39,262 nucleotides of DNA from Nemertoderma westbladi (Eukaryota; Xenacoelomorpha; Nemertodermatida; Nemertodermatidae), in contig JAUCBJ010002165.1 in the NCBI GenBank assembly GCA_032718475.1, forward strand, positions 1 through 39,262. Direction: 5' to 3'. The translations under genes were made by a program, and so were the position numbers. Below, in pieces: positions 11,145-21,815 of the stretch. Within the stretch, counting starts at the first letter, position 1; the number at the start of each line of letters is the position of its first letter. Below the pieces are notes generated by a model. That model ran no database searches. It saw only the letters and a list, made by a program, of their open reading frames with translations, and was not told the DNA's origin.

Positions 11145-11745
11145 AAGTCTGGTCTAAGCCCATTTGTATATCTGGGGATATATCGCTGCACTTAAATTAT
11201 ATTAACAACATAACTAAACTAGGATACAAAAAATATATTTCTTAAATTGAACATTTTGGAGTTTTGGATATTTAAAAAAACACCGTCGAATCATAATAAT
11301 TAAGTACCTGTTATTTAATGCCATAACGAAAAATCATTAAATAAAAATATTACTTTCAAATTTAAATAAGTAATATTTGATTATTACCAGGGAGCTAAAT
11401 TTAAATAAAAATCAAATATCATTGAATGTTTTATTCTATCATTTAAATCATCATATGACTAGGACTATATCTATTAGGACTAGGGAGCTAAATTTACATT
11501 AAAGCATTTAATAATCGGTTGATGATATATTTTTAAAATCAGAAGTGCTAAGCTGCGATATAATCACCAAATGTACCCAATTTATCCGGGGAAAACTTTC
11601 CATTGTTTCGACTAAAACTGGATTGAAAGTATTAACCACAGATCCATCGGCTTGTGGACGTAAAGACTCATTACGGTTTATTTAAATACATAATTATTCC
11701 AACATGTATTGTCTTCTTTTGATTCGTTCAAATAATCAAGTTTAT
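11145..11745. repeat. 0.6 kb spacer, first copy of a duplicated block
   Basis: AT-rich, no ORF of note. It is almost identical to 15437-16038, the matching part of the second block copy, with only a handful of substitutions and a 1-base indel (for example AGCATTTAAT against AGCTTTTAAT near 11505/15795). The word GGGAGCTAAATTTA occurs twice inside (11390 and 11486). No gene seen. Confidence 0.8.
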
Positions 11746-12471
11746 ATTATGAGTTGCCATACATTACATTGCGGGGGTGTTTCCATATATTATGAGTTGC
11801 CATACATTACATTGCGGGGGTGTTTCCATATATTATGAGTTGCCATACATTACATTGCGGGGGTGTTTCCATATATTATGAGTTGCCATACATTACATTG
11901 CGGGGGTGTTTCCATATATTATGAGTTGCCATACATTACATTGCGGGGGTGTTTCCATATATTATGAGTTGCCATACATTACATTGCGGGGGTGTTTCCA
12001 TATATTATGAGTTGCCATACATTACATTGCGGGGGTGTTTCCATATATTATGAGTTGCCATACATTACATTGCGGGGGTGTTTCCATATATTATGAGTTG
12101 CCATACATTACATTGCGGGGGTGTTTCCATATATTATGAGTTGCCATACATTACATTGCGGGGGTGTTTCCATATATTATGAGTTGCCATACATTACATT
12201 GCGGGGGGTGTTTCCATATATTATGAGTTGCCATACATTACATTGCGGGGGTGTTTCCATATATTATGAGTTGCCATACATTACATTGCGGGGGTGTTTC
12301 CATATATTATGAGTTGCCATACATTACATTGCGGGGGTGTTTCCATATATTATGAGTTGCCATACATTACATTGCGGGGGTGTTTCCATATATTATGAGT
12401 TGCCATACATTACATTGCGGGGGTGTTTCCATATATTATGAGTTGCCATACATTACATTGCGGGGGTGTTT
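11746..12471. repeat. 43-bp minisatellite, 17 copies
   Basis: Tandem array of a 43-bp unit containing TATGAGTTGCCATACATTAC and ATTGCGGGGGTGTTTCCATA. Units start every 43 bases from 11751; one unit near 12200 has an extra G (44 bp). The matching array in the second block copy (16039-16163) has only three units, so copy number changed by 14 after the block duplicated. Short ORFs across it are by-products of the repeat. Confidence 0.95.
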
Positions 12472-12723
12472 TTGCCTTTGATCAAGGTGAAGTTATGAAA
12501 AATTATGGTGTGGTTCTGGCGATTGAGGGCACGATTTATTCGTTTGAATAATTAAACATGCTGAAACGTATTGCACGAAATGAACATAGTATGAGAAGTG
12601 AGAACTTTAACAAAGAACATTTTATATTTACAGAGTAAATATGAAATTTGTAACCTAATTTTACTGCATAGTATATAAACGGAAGACAATGGGATTAATT
12701 AAGCGCAATTAATAATGACGTAA

Positions 12724-13188
12724 TTATTCCTCACCCCTTTTATCTAAATTTCCGTGGGAATTTAACGAAACCTTTCGTTCTGATTCCAATTCCTTGGCGC
12801 GATCCCACAGCTGAGGGGTAAGTTCGTTGCGACATTCGCTGAGCGTAAGAAGTCGAGACACAACAAGATTATTACTAAAATCTTCGGCTGTCATAGAAAC
12901 TGGGTCGGTTTGTCTCGCAGCAACGAAATCCGCCTCTAAACTACCCGATAAGTCGGACATATGTAGGAATTGAGTTTCATACGAGTTACATAACTGCGAA
13001 CTTTATTGGCGAACATCCCCTGTAACTGAGACACGACCCCGTTGACTCGGTCGGAATACCCTAGTAACTCGTCTCGTGGTCTCAGATGAACCCTAAACTC
13101 GCAAGGAAGACAAGACTTACCCTCGGAGACAACGAGAACAGAAACTAATGAAGGGAACTCGATCTTATGGTAAGTAAAATCGTATTCC
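12724..13188 (-). pseudogene. MCMBP 3'-end fragment with a frameshift
   Basis: A second copy of the last ~154 codons of the MCMBP gene at 16361-18178. It ends abruptly at 13188, where the intact gene continues (the shared sequence stops at base 16826 of the intact copy). A one-base deletion (CATATG here, CATACTG in the intact copy, near 12960) breaks the frame, leaving only the last 78 residues open. A few further substitutions separate the copies. Its 3' flank carries ~47 bases (after 12645) that the other copy lacks. It arose when the satellite-to-MCMBP block was duplicated; it has no start or promoter and is almost certainly non-functional. Confidence 0.92.
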
Positions 13189-13482
13189 TATCGTAATGCT
13201 ATGAGAATGCTATGAAATAATTCCAATATTAGCTTAATGTTAGAATAACATTAGAATGTTAAGGGTTGGAAATTTACAAACTATTAGAATTCCAATGTTA
13301 AAACAACACTGATTAACATTGGTTACCGAATACTGCCGAAAGTGCACTTTTATTGCTCAGGGTCCGAGCGCTTTGCCAAAAAAATATTAAAACTGGCATT
13401 AGTTTAACATTTGAATTTTAATATTTTATTATTTGAATAAAGATGTTAATAAACATTATTTTAATGTTGCTATGGTTTGCAG
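13189..13482. other. unique filler between the two block copies
   Basis: About 294 bases found only here. It is AT-rich with repeated AATGTTA/TTAGAAT words and no ORF of note. It starts at the MCMBP breakpoint (13188/13189) and ends where the second 72-bp array begins, so it is either filler captured at the duplication junction or what remains of older sequence. Confidence 0.6.
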
Positions 13483-15436
13483 GGTATTGTCCCGAGGATC
13501 CAGTGGTTTTCAGACCCACAAATAGGATAGCGTTGTGGCAGATGAGTTACTGAAGGTATTGTCCCGAGGACACAGTGGTTTTCAGACCCACAAATAGGAT
13601 AGCGTTGTGGCAGATGAGTTACTGAAGGTATTGTCCCGAGGACACAGTGGTTTTCAGACCCACAAATAGGATAGCGTTGTGGCAGTTGAGTTACTGAAGG
13701 TATTGTCCCGAGGACACAGTGGTTTTCAGGCCCACAAATAGGATAGCGCTGTAACAGTGAGTTACTGAAGGTATTGTCCCGAGGACACAGTGGTTTTCAG
13801 ACCCACAAATAGGATAGCGCTGTGACAGTTGAGTTACTGAAGGTATTGTCCCGAGGACACAGTGGTTTTCAGGCCCACAAATAGGATAGCGTTGTGACAG
13901 TTGAGTTACTGAAGGTATTGTCCCGAGGACACAGTGGTTTTCAGGCCCACAAATAGGATAGCGCTGTGACAGTTGAGTTACTGAAGGTATTGTCCCGAGG
14001 ACACAGTGGTTTTCAGACCCACAAATAGGATAGCGCTGTGACAGTTGAGTTACTGAAGGTATTGTCCCGAGGACACAGTGGTTTTCAGACCCACAAATAG
14101 GATAGCGCTGTGACAGTTGAGTTACTGAAGGTATTGTCCCGAGGACACAGTGGTTTTCAGACCCACAAATAGGATAGCGTTGTGGCAGTTGAGTTACTGA
14201 AGGTATTGTCCCGAGGACACAGTGGTTTTCAGACCCACAAATAGGATAGCGCTGTGACAGTTGAGTTACTGAAGGTATTGTCCCGAGGACACAGTGGTTT
14301 TCAGACCCACAAATAGGATAGCGCTGTGACAGTTGAGTTACTGAAGGTATTGTCCCGAGGACCCAGTGGTTTTCAGACCCACAAATAGGATAGCGCTGTG
14401 ACAGTTGAGTTACTGAAGGTATTGTCCCGAGGACACAGTGGTTTTCAGACCCACAAATAGGATAGCGCTGTGACAGTTGAGTTACTGAAGGTATTGTCCC
14501 GAGGACCCAGTGGTTTTCAGACCCACAAATAGGATAGCGCTGTGACAGTTGAGTTACTGAAGGTATTGTCCCGAGGACCCAGTGGTTTTCAGACCCACAA
14601 ATAGGATAGCGCTGTGACAGTTGAGTTACTGAAGGTATTGTCCCGAGGACACAGTGGTTTTCAGGCCCACAAATAGGATAGCGCTGTGACAGTTGAGTTA
14701 CTGAAGGTATTGTCCCGAGGACACAGTGGTTTTCAGGCCCACAAATAGGATAGCGCTGTGACAGTTGAGTTACTGAAGGTATTGTCCCGAGGACCCAGTG
14801 GTTTTCAGGCCCACAAATAGGATAGCGCTGTGACAGTTGAGTTACTGAAGGTATTGTCCCGAGGACACAGTGGTTTTCAGGCCCACAAATAGGATAGCGC
14901 TGTGACAGTTGAGTTACTGAAGGTATTGTCCCGAGGACCCAGTGGTTTTCAGGCCCACAAATAGGATAGCGCTGTGACAGTTGAGTTACTGAAGGTATTG
15001 TCCCGAGGACACAGTGGTTTTCAGACCCACAATTAGGATAGCGCTGTGACAGTTGAGTTACTGAAGGTATTGTCCCGAGGACACAGTGGTTTTCAGGCCC
15101 ACAAATAGGATAGCGCTGTGACAGTTGAGTTACTGAAGGTATTGTCCCGAGGACACAGTGGTTTTCAGACCCACAATTAGGATAGCGCTGTGACAGTTGA
15201 GTTACTGAAGGTATTGTCCCGAGGACACAGTGGTTTTCAGACCCACAATTAGGATAGCGCTGTGACACTTGAGTTACTGAAGGTATTGTCCCGAGGACCC
15301 AGTGGTTTTCAGACCCACAAATAGGATAGCGCTGTGACAGTTGAGTTACTGAAGGTGTTGCCCCGAGGACACAGTGGTTTTCAGACCCACAAATAGGATA
15401 GCGCTGTGACAGTTGAGTTACTGAAGGTATTGTCCC
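13483..15436. repeat. 72-bp satellite array, second copy, about 27 units
   Basis: Same monomer as the 4087-11144 array, but only ~27 copies. The first units (13483-13690) carry GTTGTGGCAGATGAG variants not typical of the first array, as expected of a degenerating edge. One unit near 13755 has lost a T (AACAGTGAG), which breaks the 24-codon frame. The right edge (GTATTGTCCCAAGTCTGG) is identical to that of array 1, showing both arrays belong to one duplicated block. Confidence 0.97.
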
Positions 15437-16038
15437 AAGTCTGGTCTAAGCCCATTTGTATATCTGGGGATATATCGCTGCACTTAAATTATATTAACAA
15501 CATAACTAAACTAGGATACAAAAAATATATTTCTTAAATTGAACATTTTGGAGTTTTGGATATTTAAAAAAACACCGTCGAATCATAATAATTAAGTACC
15601 TGTTATTTAATGCCATAACGAAAAATCATTAAATAAAAATATTACTTTCAAATTTAAATAAGTAATATTTGATTATTACCAGGGAGCTAAATTTAAATAA
15701 AAATCAAATATCATTGAATGTTTTATTCTATCATTTAAATCATCATATGACTAGGACTATATCTATTAGGACTAGGGAGCTAAATTTACATTAAAGCTTT
15801 TAATAATCGGTTGATGATATATTTTTAAAATCAGAAGTGCTCAGCTGCGATATAATCACCAAATGCACCCAATTTATCCGGGGCAAAACTTTCCATTGTT
15901 TCGACTAAAACTGGATTGAAAGTATTAACCACAGATCCATCGGCTTGTGGACGTAAAGACTCATTACGGTTTATTTAAATACATAATTATTCCAACATGT
16001 ATTGTCTTCTTTTGATTCGTTCAAATAATCAAGTTTAT
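15437..16038. repeat. 0.6 kb spacer, second copy
   Basis: Near-identical duplicate of 11145-11745, joining the 72-bp array to the 43-bp array. No gene seen. Confidence 0.8.
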
Positions 16039-16163
16039 ATTATGAGTTGCCATACATTACATTGCGGGGGTGTTTCCATATATTATGAGTTGCCATACAT
16101 TACATTGCGGGGGTGTTTCCATATATTATGAGTTGCCATACATTACATTGCGGGGGTGTTTTT
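16039..16163. repeat. 43-bp minisatellite, 3 copies
   Basis: Same unit as 11746-12471, units starting at 16044, 16087 and 16130. It lies just beyond the 3' end of MCMBP, and the 16164-16360 flank is shared with 12472-12723. Confidence 0.93.
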
Positions 16164-16360
16164 GCCTTTGATCAAGGTGAAGTTATGAAAAATTATGGTG
16201 TGGTTCTGGCGATTGAGGGCACGATTTATTCGTTTGAATAATTAAACATGCTGAAACGGATTGCACGAAATGAACATAGTATGAGAAGTGAGAACTTTAA
16301 CAAAGAACATTTTATATTTACACAGTAAATATTAATTAAGCGCAATTAATAATGACGTAA

Positions 16361-18178
16361 TTATTCCTCGCCCCTTTTATCTAAATTTCCGTGGGAATTT
16401 AACGAAACCTTTCGTTCTGATTCCAATTCCTTGGCGCGATCCCACAGCTGAGGGGTAAGTTCGTTGCGACATTCGCTGAGCGTAAGAAGTCGAGACACAA
16501 CAAGATTATTACTAAAATCTTCGGCTGTCATAGAAACTGGGTCGGTTTGTCTCGCAGCAACGAAATCCGCCTCTAAACTACCCGATAAGTCGGACATACT
16601 GTAGGAATTGAGTTTCATACGAGTTACGTAACTGCGAACTTTATTGGCGAATATCCCCTGTAACTGAGACACGACCCCGTTGACTCGGTCGGAATACCCT
16701 AGTAACTCGTCTCGTGGTCTCAGATGAACCCTAAACTCGCAAGGAAGACAAGACTTCCCCTCGGAGACAACGAGAACAGAAACTAATGAAGGGAACTCGA
16801 TCTTATGGTAAGTAAAATCGTATTCCACCTTCTGGTACTTAATCAACCGTCCGAGCGATGATATGTTCTCCACCCCAGAAGGTTCCAGTTGGCCTTGTTC
16901 CATGGCGGTTTCATCTACGATCAGATTGAATGATTCCGGTAGTTGTAGGAGGCCAGCAGTGAGACGATCTTTGGAGTAATCCTTACGGGGGTTCATAGAA
17001 ACCGAGTTGAGATAGCCAAGGGATAACGGCATTAAGTAGCTGTTGGGGACGATAAAGGAGATGAATTCGTTGAGTCGTTTGGCGAGGTTTATGGGTGAGT
17101 CGTTAAAGGAGGGGCAGCCACTTATATTCAACGAGAAGTTGCCGACATTGCCGGCCTCCCCGAAGGGTTTGGCTAGTAGATGTAGTAGAATGTACTCAGC
17201 CGCGGTAGAATCGCCCAGTAGAACCGTCTGCAACATCGCGAGAAGTTGCCCCTTAATGCGCACGTCGCTGACGTCATTTTCGTTGATGATGTCCTCGACC
17301 AATGGGTTGTTATGTTTCGGTTTCTCCACGCGAATTACATGAATCTTCGGGACTAAGGAAGTCGGGGGGAGTTTATTCCCGGAGTTATCGATAATGTCAA
17401 TCTCCATATTGATGTCATCGACATCGGTTGGAGAGAAATCCACAACACCTAAAACCTCGATTACGTCATTAACCTTCACGCCGGCGTCGATGTCGTCATA
17501 ACAACGGAGTACACAAGGGGTTCCGGCGTCCGTTGGTAGCGGTAGGTTAAGGTCTGTCGGCTGCGGCGACGTTGGTTTATTTAGTGCGCCGCCGACTGCG
17601 AGTTGTTTGATACCAACGCGTTCCTCGCCATCCTCTATGTTCCTCTTACCGTTCCCACATCTTAGTTCCTGCGTTCCGTGCTCGCTCCCCGCTACTTCCA
17701 ATGCGTTCCCGTCCCCTCCCTCCCTTCCACACGACGTCACCACTCCACTGTTCCTCGCCGATTTAGCCCATTCGTTCTCGCCGGGAACCGGAACCGCATA
17801 CAACGTGTTACACTTCCGCATAACTTCGCTCCCCTGACTGATAATCACAGGTTTACGATCGATTTCCGCGAATATTCCGGTTGTGTAAGATTCCGATTTG
17901 TCCGGTTTATAGAAGGCCACAACGAATTGGCCCTGTAGTAATTGATCCTGTACCATTCCTATGTACCGTACTAACTGGCCGTGGCGAAGGGGGTGTAACG
18001 GGACTAGGTTGAGAAGAGGGATTCTTTCCTTCTCTACAATCCTAGTTATTTCTTTAGCCGATTGTTTGAGTTTCTCACACAAATCAGTGACATGAATATC
18101 CCCAGCTGTTAGATATTTAGAAATAAATGGGACTGGGTGATTTACAACTTCGTCATCAGGGGCTTGTATTTCCTCCAT
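16361..18178 (-). CDS. MCMBP: MCM-binding protein (MCMBP), full length, single exon
   Basis: 605-residue protein from ATG at 18178 (G at -3, G at +4). The open frame continues to 18232 without another ATG and is closed by TAG at 18233-18235. Family landmarks in order: LLNLVPLHPLRHGQLVR (55-71), TLYAVPVPGENEW (125-137), a low-complexity linker (~140-205), LNLPLP (210-215), a segment from LLGDSTAAEY (~320) to NISGCP (351-356), LLQLPESFNLIVDETAMEQG (410-429), and YDFTYHKIEFP (453-463). The length is close to the usual ~640 residues of animal MCMBP. MCMBP binds MCM3-7, acts in assembly and nuclear handling of MCM complexes, and is needed for normal replication and sister-chromatid cohesion (family knowledge). 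The gene is uninterrupted, whereas vertebrate orthologues have many introns, so it is either a retrocopy or a lineage that lost introns. Both ends of the gene were separately duplicated nearby. Confidence 0.95.
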   Translation of the reverse strand: MEEIQAPDDEVVNHPVPFISKYLTAGDIHVTDLCEKLKQSAKEITRIVEKERIPLLNLVPLHPLRHGQLVRYIGMVQDQLLQGQFVVAFYKPDKSESYTTGIFAEIDRKPVIISQGSEVMRKCNTLYAVPVPGENEWAKSARNSGVVTSCGREGGDGNALEVAGSEHGTQELRCGNGKRNIEDGEERVGIKQLAVGGALNKPTSPQPTDLNLPLPTDAGTPCVLRCYDDIDAGVKVNDVIEVLGVVDFSPTDVDDINMEIDIIDNSGNKLPPTSLVPKIHVIRVEKPKHNNPLVEDIINENDVSDVRIKGQLLAMLQTVLLGDSTAAEYILLHLLAKPFGEAGNVGNFSLNISGCPSFNDSPINLAKRLNEFISFIVPNSYLMPLSLGYLNSVSMNPRKDYSKDRLTAGLLQLPESFNLIVDETAMEQGQLEPSGVENISSLGRLIKYQKVEYDFTYHKIEFPSLVSVLVVSEGKSCLPCEFRVHLRPRDELLGYSDRVNGVVSQLQGIFANKVRSYVTRMKLNSYSMSDLSGSLEADFVAARQTDPVSMTAEDFSNNLVVSRLLTLSECRNELTPQLWDRAKELESERKVSLNSHGNLDKRGEE

Positions 18179-19245
18179 ATCGTCAATATCGTGAAGATTT
18201 GCAGTTGAGTTTCGTACAGGCGTGGCGTACACCTACCGGTCCGGGTCTGTAACAAGGCTTACTGTGTACTGTAGGATTACAGGTTGCTACTTTGAGAAGA
18301 TGCGGAGATGATCTACAATTCCACAGTCCTCTTCTATAGGGCGAAATGTTTTAGTCTTAAAGTCCAACCAGACCTTTAGAATGTCTGCACAATTCCTTCA
18401 AGAAAGGGTCTTTGTTAAAATCCTTAACTGAGTAGCATACTGTATGCCACGAAAGACAAATTTCCATCTACTTACAGTCACTTCACTATAAAGGGGTAGC
18501 ACCATGACCTACTACTAGTCATGGTAGCACCCCCAAATGCAACCTCACATTTTGGTGTCTCTGGACCCTAAAATTGGGTGAAAATTATTTTTTGTGCTAC
18601 TAATACTAAACATCGTCTGGGCTGTTTAAGAATTGCCAAACTAAATATTTTTAACATTGACCCCAAAATGGCACTGTAATGGCCAAAAGTGTCTTTTAGC
18701 AATGCTCCTGATAACCAGATTATCAACAAAGTGTGGACTGTCAGGTGTATGTATTGCTAGTTTTTCTCTACTTATACTGCAACTGGTCGGTTGTATTCTG
18801 CCGTCTTATGGCAAAATACCCTATCTCCAAAAATCGTGTTTTGCATAATTTAACGAAACGCGTTTTCTTCTACAAGTACGTATGTTACACAGCTGCTTGG
18901 ATACCAGAATTTGAACTGCAAGTCACCCAAATATACTAACTTAGAATTTCAAATGCGAGATGCACAACTTTTGTAATTTGGGAGCTTAACAAATGCTGAA
19001 ATGATTTTATAGGGTGTTTTGCCTCGATAATGTTGGCGACAAATGAAACTGAAAGCTGATATAGGGTCAAGGTGTTTTGTCAATCAAGAGTAGATCAAAT
19101 AGTTTATTCTCTTATTCAAATAATAATACTACAGGGTGGAAATTATACTTGGAATTTTGTTGTTAACCCTTTCAAGACTAATTCAAGATTTTATGTTTAC
19201 CCCACAGACTGAAGTCTGCCGGTCTTTCTGTCAGTTTGTCTGTCA
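18179..19245 (-). promoter_or_regulatory. 5' flank of MCMBP, duplicated at 20176-21242
   Basis: Non-coding sequence upstream of the MCMBP start. It must hold whatever promoter the gene has, but I can point to no defined core element. It includes a near-palindrome (GGGGTAGCACCATGAC at 18492 with GTCATGGTAGCACCCC at ~18519) and a 35-base stretch around 18793-18828 that resembles, in reverse orientation, part of the repeated module at 31983-32017 and 37651-37685. Short ORFs here (18657-18939) recur in the duplicate and show no protein features. Confidence 0.4.
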
Positions 19246-19249
19246 AGAC

Positions 19250-19818
19250 TTAAGAAATAATAAAATCTACTAACATTCTCGCTATGGGGGTTTTAAGGGT
19301 TGGTGACTTCATTTCTGATGTCAGTTTTTACGATTGACCAACTCTAGGCTGTCTGTGTCTGTATATATGTCTGTCTGTCTATCAAAAAAATAAAGGAAGC
19401 ATATTATGTAATAAAAACATTCGCTATGGGGGTTTTCCAGGTCTCTGATATCATTTCTGATGTCAGTTTTTACGACTGACCAACTCTAGGCTGTCTGTGT
19501 CTGTATGTATCTGTTTGTCTTGTCAAAAAATAAGGACAGAAGGAAGCATATTATGTAATAAAAACATTCGCCATGGGGGTTTTCCAGGTCGCTGATTTCA
19601 TTTCTGATGTCAGTTTTTTACGACTGACCAACTCTAGGCTGTCTGTGTCTTTTGTATGTCTGTTTGTCTGTCTGTCAGTCTGTCCGTCAAAAAATAAGGA
19701 AGCATAATATTATGTAATAAAAGCAATCGCCATGGGGGTTTTCCCGGTCGCTGATTTCATTTATGATGTCAGTTTTTCCGACTGACCAACTCTAGGCTGT
19801 CTGTGTCTGTCTGTCACA
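19250..19818. repeat. ~150-bp tandem repeat, 4 units (copy also at 21247-21815)
   Basis: Units of about 143-158 bp start at CGCTATGGGGGTTTT-type words (19277, 19420, 19567, 19725) and contain ATTTCTGATGTCAGTTTTT, GACCAACTCTAGGCTGTCTG, a TCTG-rich stretch and AAGGAAGCATATTATG. The same four units recur at 21247-21815 through the 1,997-bp duplication, and again in inverted orientation after the RT fragment (22865-23445). Confidence 0.88.
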
Positions 19819-19896
19819 CAGTATGTCGTGTACGGTGACTCAGAACCATTTGAAGTGTTATGGGGCGTCCTCCAAGGAGACACACTTGCACCATTT
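19819..19896 (+). pseudogene. short LINE RT fragment at the duplication junction
   Basis: Identical to the first ~75 bases of the RT fragment starting at 21816 (VVYGDSEPFEV...QGDTLAP). It is cut at the duplication junction, where MCMBP sequence follows. Non-functional remnant. Confidence 0.9.
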
Positions 19897-20175
19897 GTCC
19901 GGTTTATAGAAGGCCACAACGAATTGGCCCTGTAGTAATTGATCCTGTACCATTCCTATGTACCGTACTAACTGGCCGTGGCGAAGGGGGTGTAACGGGA
20001 CTAGGTTGAGAAGAGGGATTCTTTCCTTCTCTACAATCCTAGTTATTTCTTTAGCCGATTGTTTGAGTTTCTCACACAAATCAGTGACATGAATATCCCC
20101 AGCTGTTAGATATTTAGAAATAAATGGGACTGGGTGATTTACAACTTCGTCATCAGGGGCTTGTATTTCCTCCAT
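19858..20175 (-). pseudogene. MCMBP N-terminal fragment fused to antisense LINE sequence
   Basis: Second copy of the MCMBP start region. The ATG is at 20175 and codons 1-93 are identical to those of the intact gene, up to FYKPDK. At the junction (about 19896) the frame runs into the reverse strand of the RT fragment, adds WCKCVSLEDAP and stops at 19858. The predicted product has ~105 residues and keeps the conserved PLLNLVPLHPLRHGQLVR segment. The full duplicated 5' flank lies upstream, so it could be transcribed as the parent is. Whether any product exists is unknown; most likely a pseudogene. Confidence 0.85.
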
Positions 20176-21815
20176 ATCGTCAATATCGTGAAGATTTGCA
20201 GTTGAGTTTCGTACAGGCGTGGCGTACACCTACCGGTCCGGGTCTGTAACAAGGCTTACTGTGTACTGTAGGATTACAGGTTGCTACTTTGAGAAGATGC
20301 GGAGATGATCTACAATTCCACAGTCCTCTTCTATAGGGCGAAATGTTTTAGTCTTAAAGTCCAACCAGACCTTTAGAATGTCTGCACAATTCCTTCAAGA
20401 AAGGGTCTTTGTTAAAATCCTTAACTGAGTAGCATACTGTATGCCACGAAAGACAAATTTCCATCTACTTACAGTCACTTCACTATAAAGGGGTAGCACC
20501 ATGACCTACTACTAGTCATGGTAGCACCCCCAAATGCAACCTCACATTTTGGTGTCTCTGGACCCTAAAATTGGGTGAAAATTATTTTTTGTGCTACTAA
20601 TACTAAACATCGTCTGGGCTGTTTAAGAATTGCCAAACTAAATATTTTTAACATTGACCCCAAAATGGCACTGTAATGGCCAAAAGTGTCTTTTAGCAAT
20701 GCTCCTGATAACCAGATTATCAACAAAGTGTGGACTGTCAGGTGTATGTATTGCTAGTTTTTCTCTACTTATACTGCAACTGGTCGGTTGTATTCTGCCG
20801 TCTTATGGCAAAATACCCTATCTCCAAAAATCGTGTTTTGCATAATTTAACGAAACGCGTTTTCTTCTACAAGTACGTATGTTACACAGCTGCTTGGATA
20901 CTAGAATTTGAACTGCAAGTCACCCAAATATACTAACTTAGAATTTCAAATGCGAGATGCACAACTTTTGTAATTTGGGAGCTTAACAAATGCTGAAATG
21001 ATTTTATAGGGTGTTTTGCCTCGATAATGTTGGCGACAAATGAAACTGAAAGCTGATATAGGGTCAAGGTGTTTTGTCAATCAAGAGTAGATCAAATAGT
21101 TTATTCTCTTATTCAAATAATAATACTACAGGGTGGAAATTATACTTGGAATTTTGTTGTTAACCCTTTCAAGACTAATTCAAGATTTTATGTTTACCCC
21201 ACAGACTGAAGTCTGCCGGTCTTTCTGTCAGTTTGTCTGTCAAGACTTAAGAAATAATAAAATCTACTAACATTCTCGCTATGGGGGTTTTAAGGGTTGG
21301 TGACTTCATTTCTGATGTCAGTTTTTACGATTGACCAACTCTAGGCTGTCTGTGTCTGTATATATGTCTGTCTGTCTATCAAAAAAATAAAGGAAGCATA
21401 TTATGTAATAAAAACATTCGCTATGGGGGTTTTCCAGGTCTCTGATATCATTTCTGATGTCAGTTTTTACGACTGACCAACTCTAGGCTGTCTGTGTCTG
21501 TATGTATCTGTTTGTCTTGTCAAAAAATAAGGACAGAAGGAAGCATATTATGTAATAAAAACATTCGCCATGGGGGTTTTCCAGGTCGCTGATTTCATTT
21601 CTGATGTCAGTTTTTTACGACTGACCAACTCTAGGCTGTCTGTGTCTTTTGTATGTCTGTTTGTCTGTCTGTCAGTCTGTCCGTCAAAAAATAAGGAAGC
21701 ATAATATTATGTAATAAAAGCAATCGCCATGGGGGTTTTCCCGGTCGCTGATTTCATTTATGATGTCAGTTTTTCCGACTGACCAACTCTAGGCTGTCTG
21801 TGTCTGTCTGTCACA

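Noticed and set aside
12121-12312. ORF over the 43-bp minisatellite
   Set aside because: Repeat by-product; 43 is not a multiple of 3, so it cycles through frames and has no protein features.
13691-15268. 525-codon reverse ORF with a 24-residue repeat
   Set aside because: Pure translation of the 72-bp satellite; starts at GTG, not ATG. Variants are non-synonymous, and it is closed by the array edge and a 1-base deletion near 13755.
4087-15436. CRISPR-like array
   Set aside because: Units are directly abutting 72-bp copies with no unique spacers, in a eukaryotic context without cas genes.
18179-18232. GTG start for MCMBP at 18232
   Set aside because: Not a normal eukaryotic start; a stop lies directly upstream and the ATG at 18178 has good context and fits the family N-terminus.
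18657-18939. Two small ORFs, repeated identically at 20654-20936
   Set aside because: They are duplicated with the 1,997-bp unit; one of the two is interrupted by no constraint visible, and they overlap each other without domain features.
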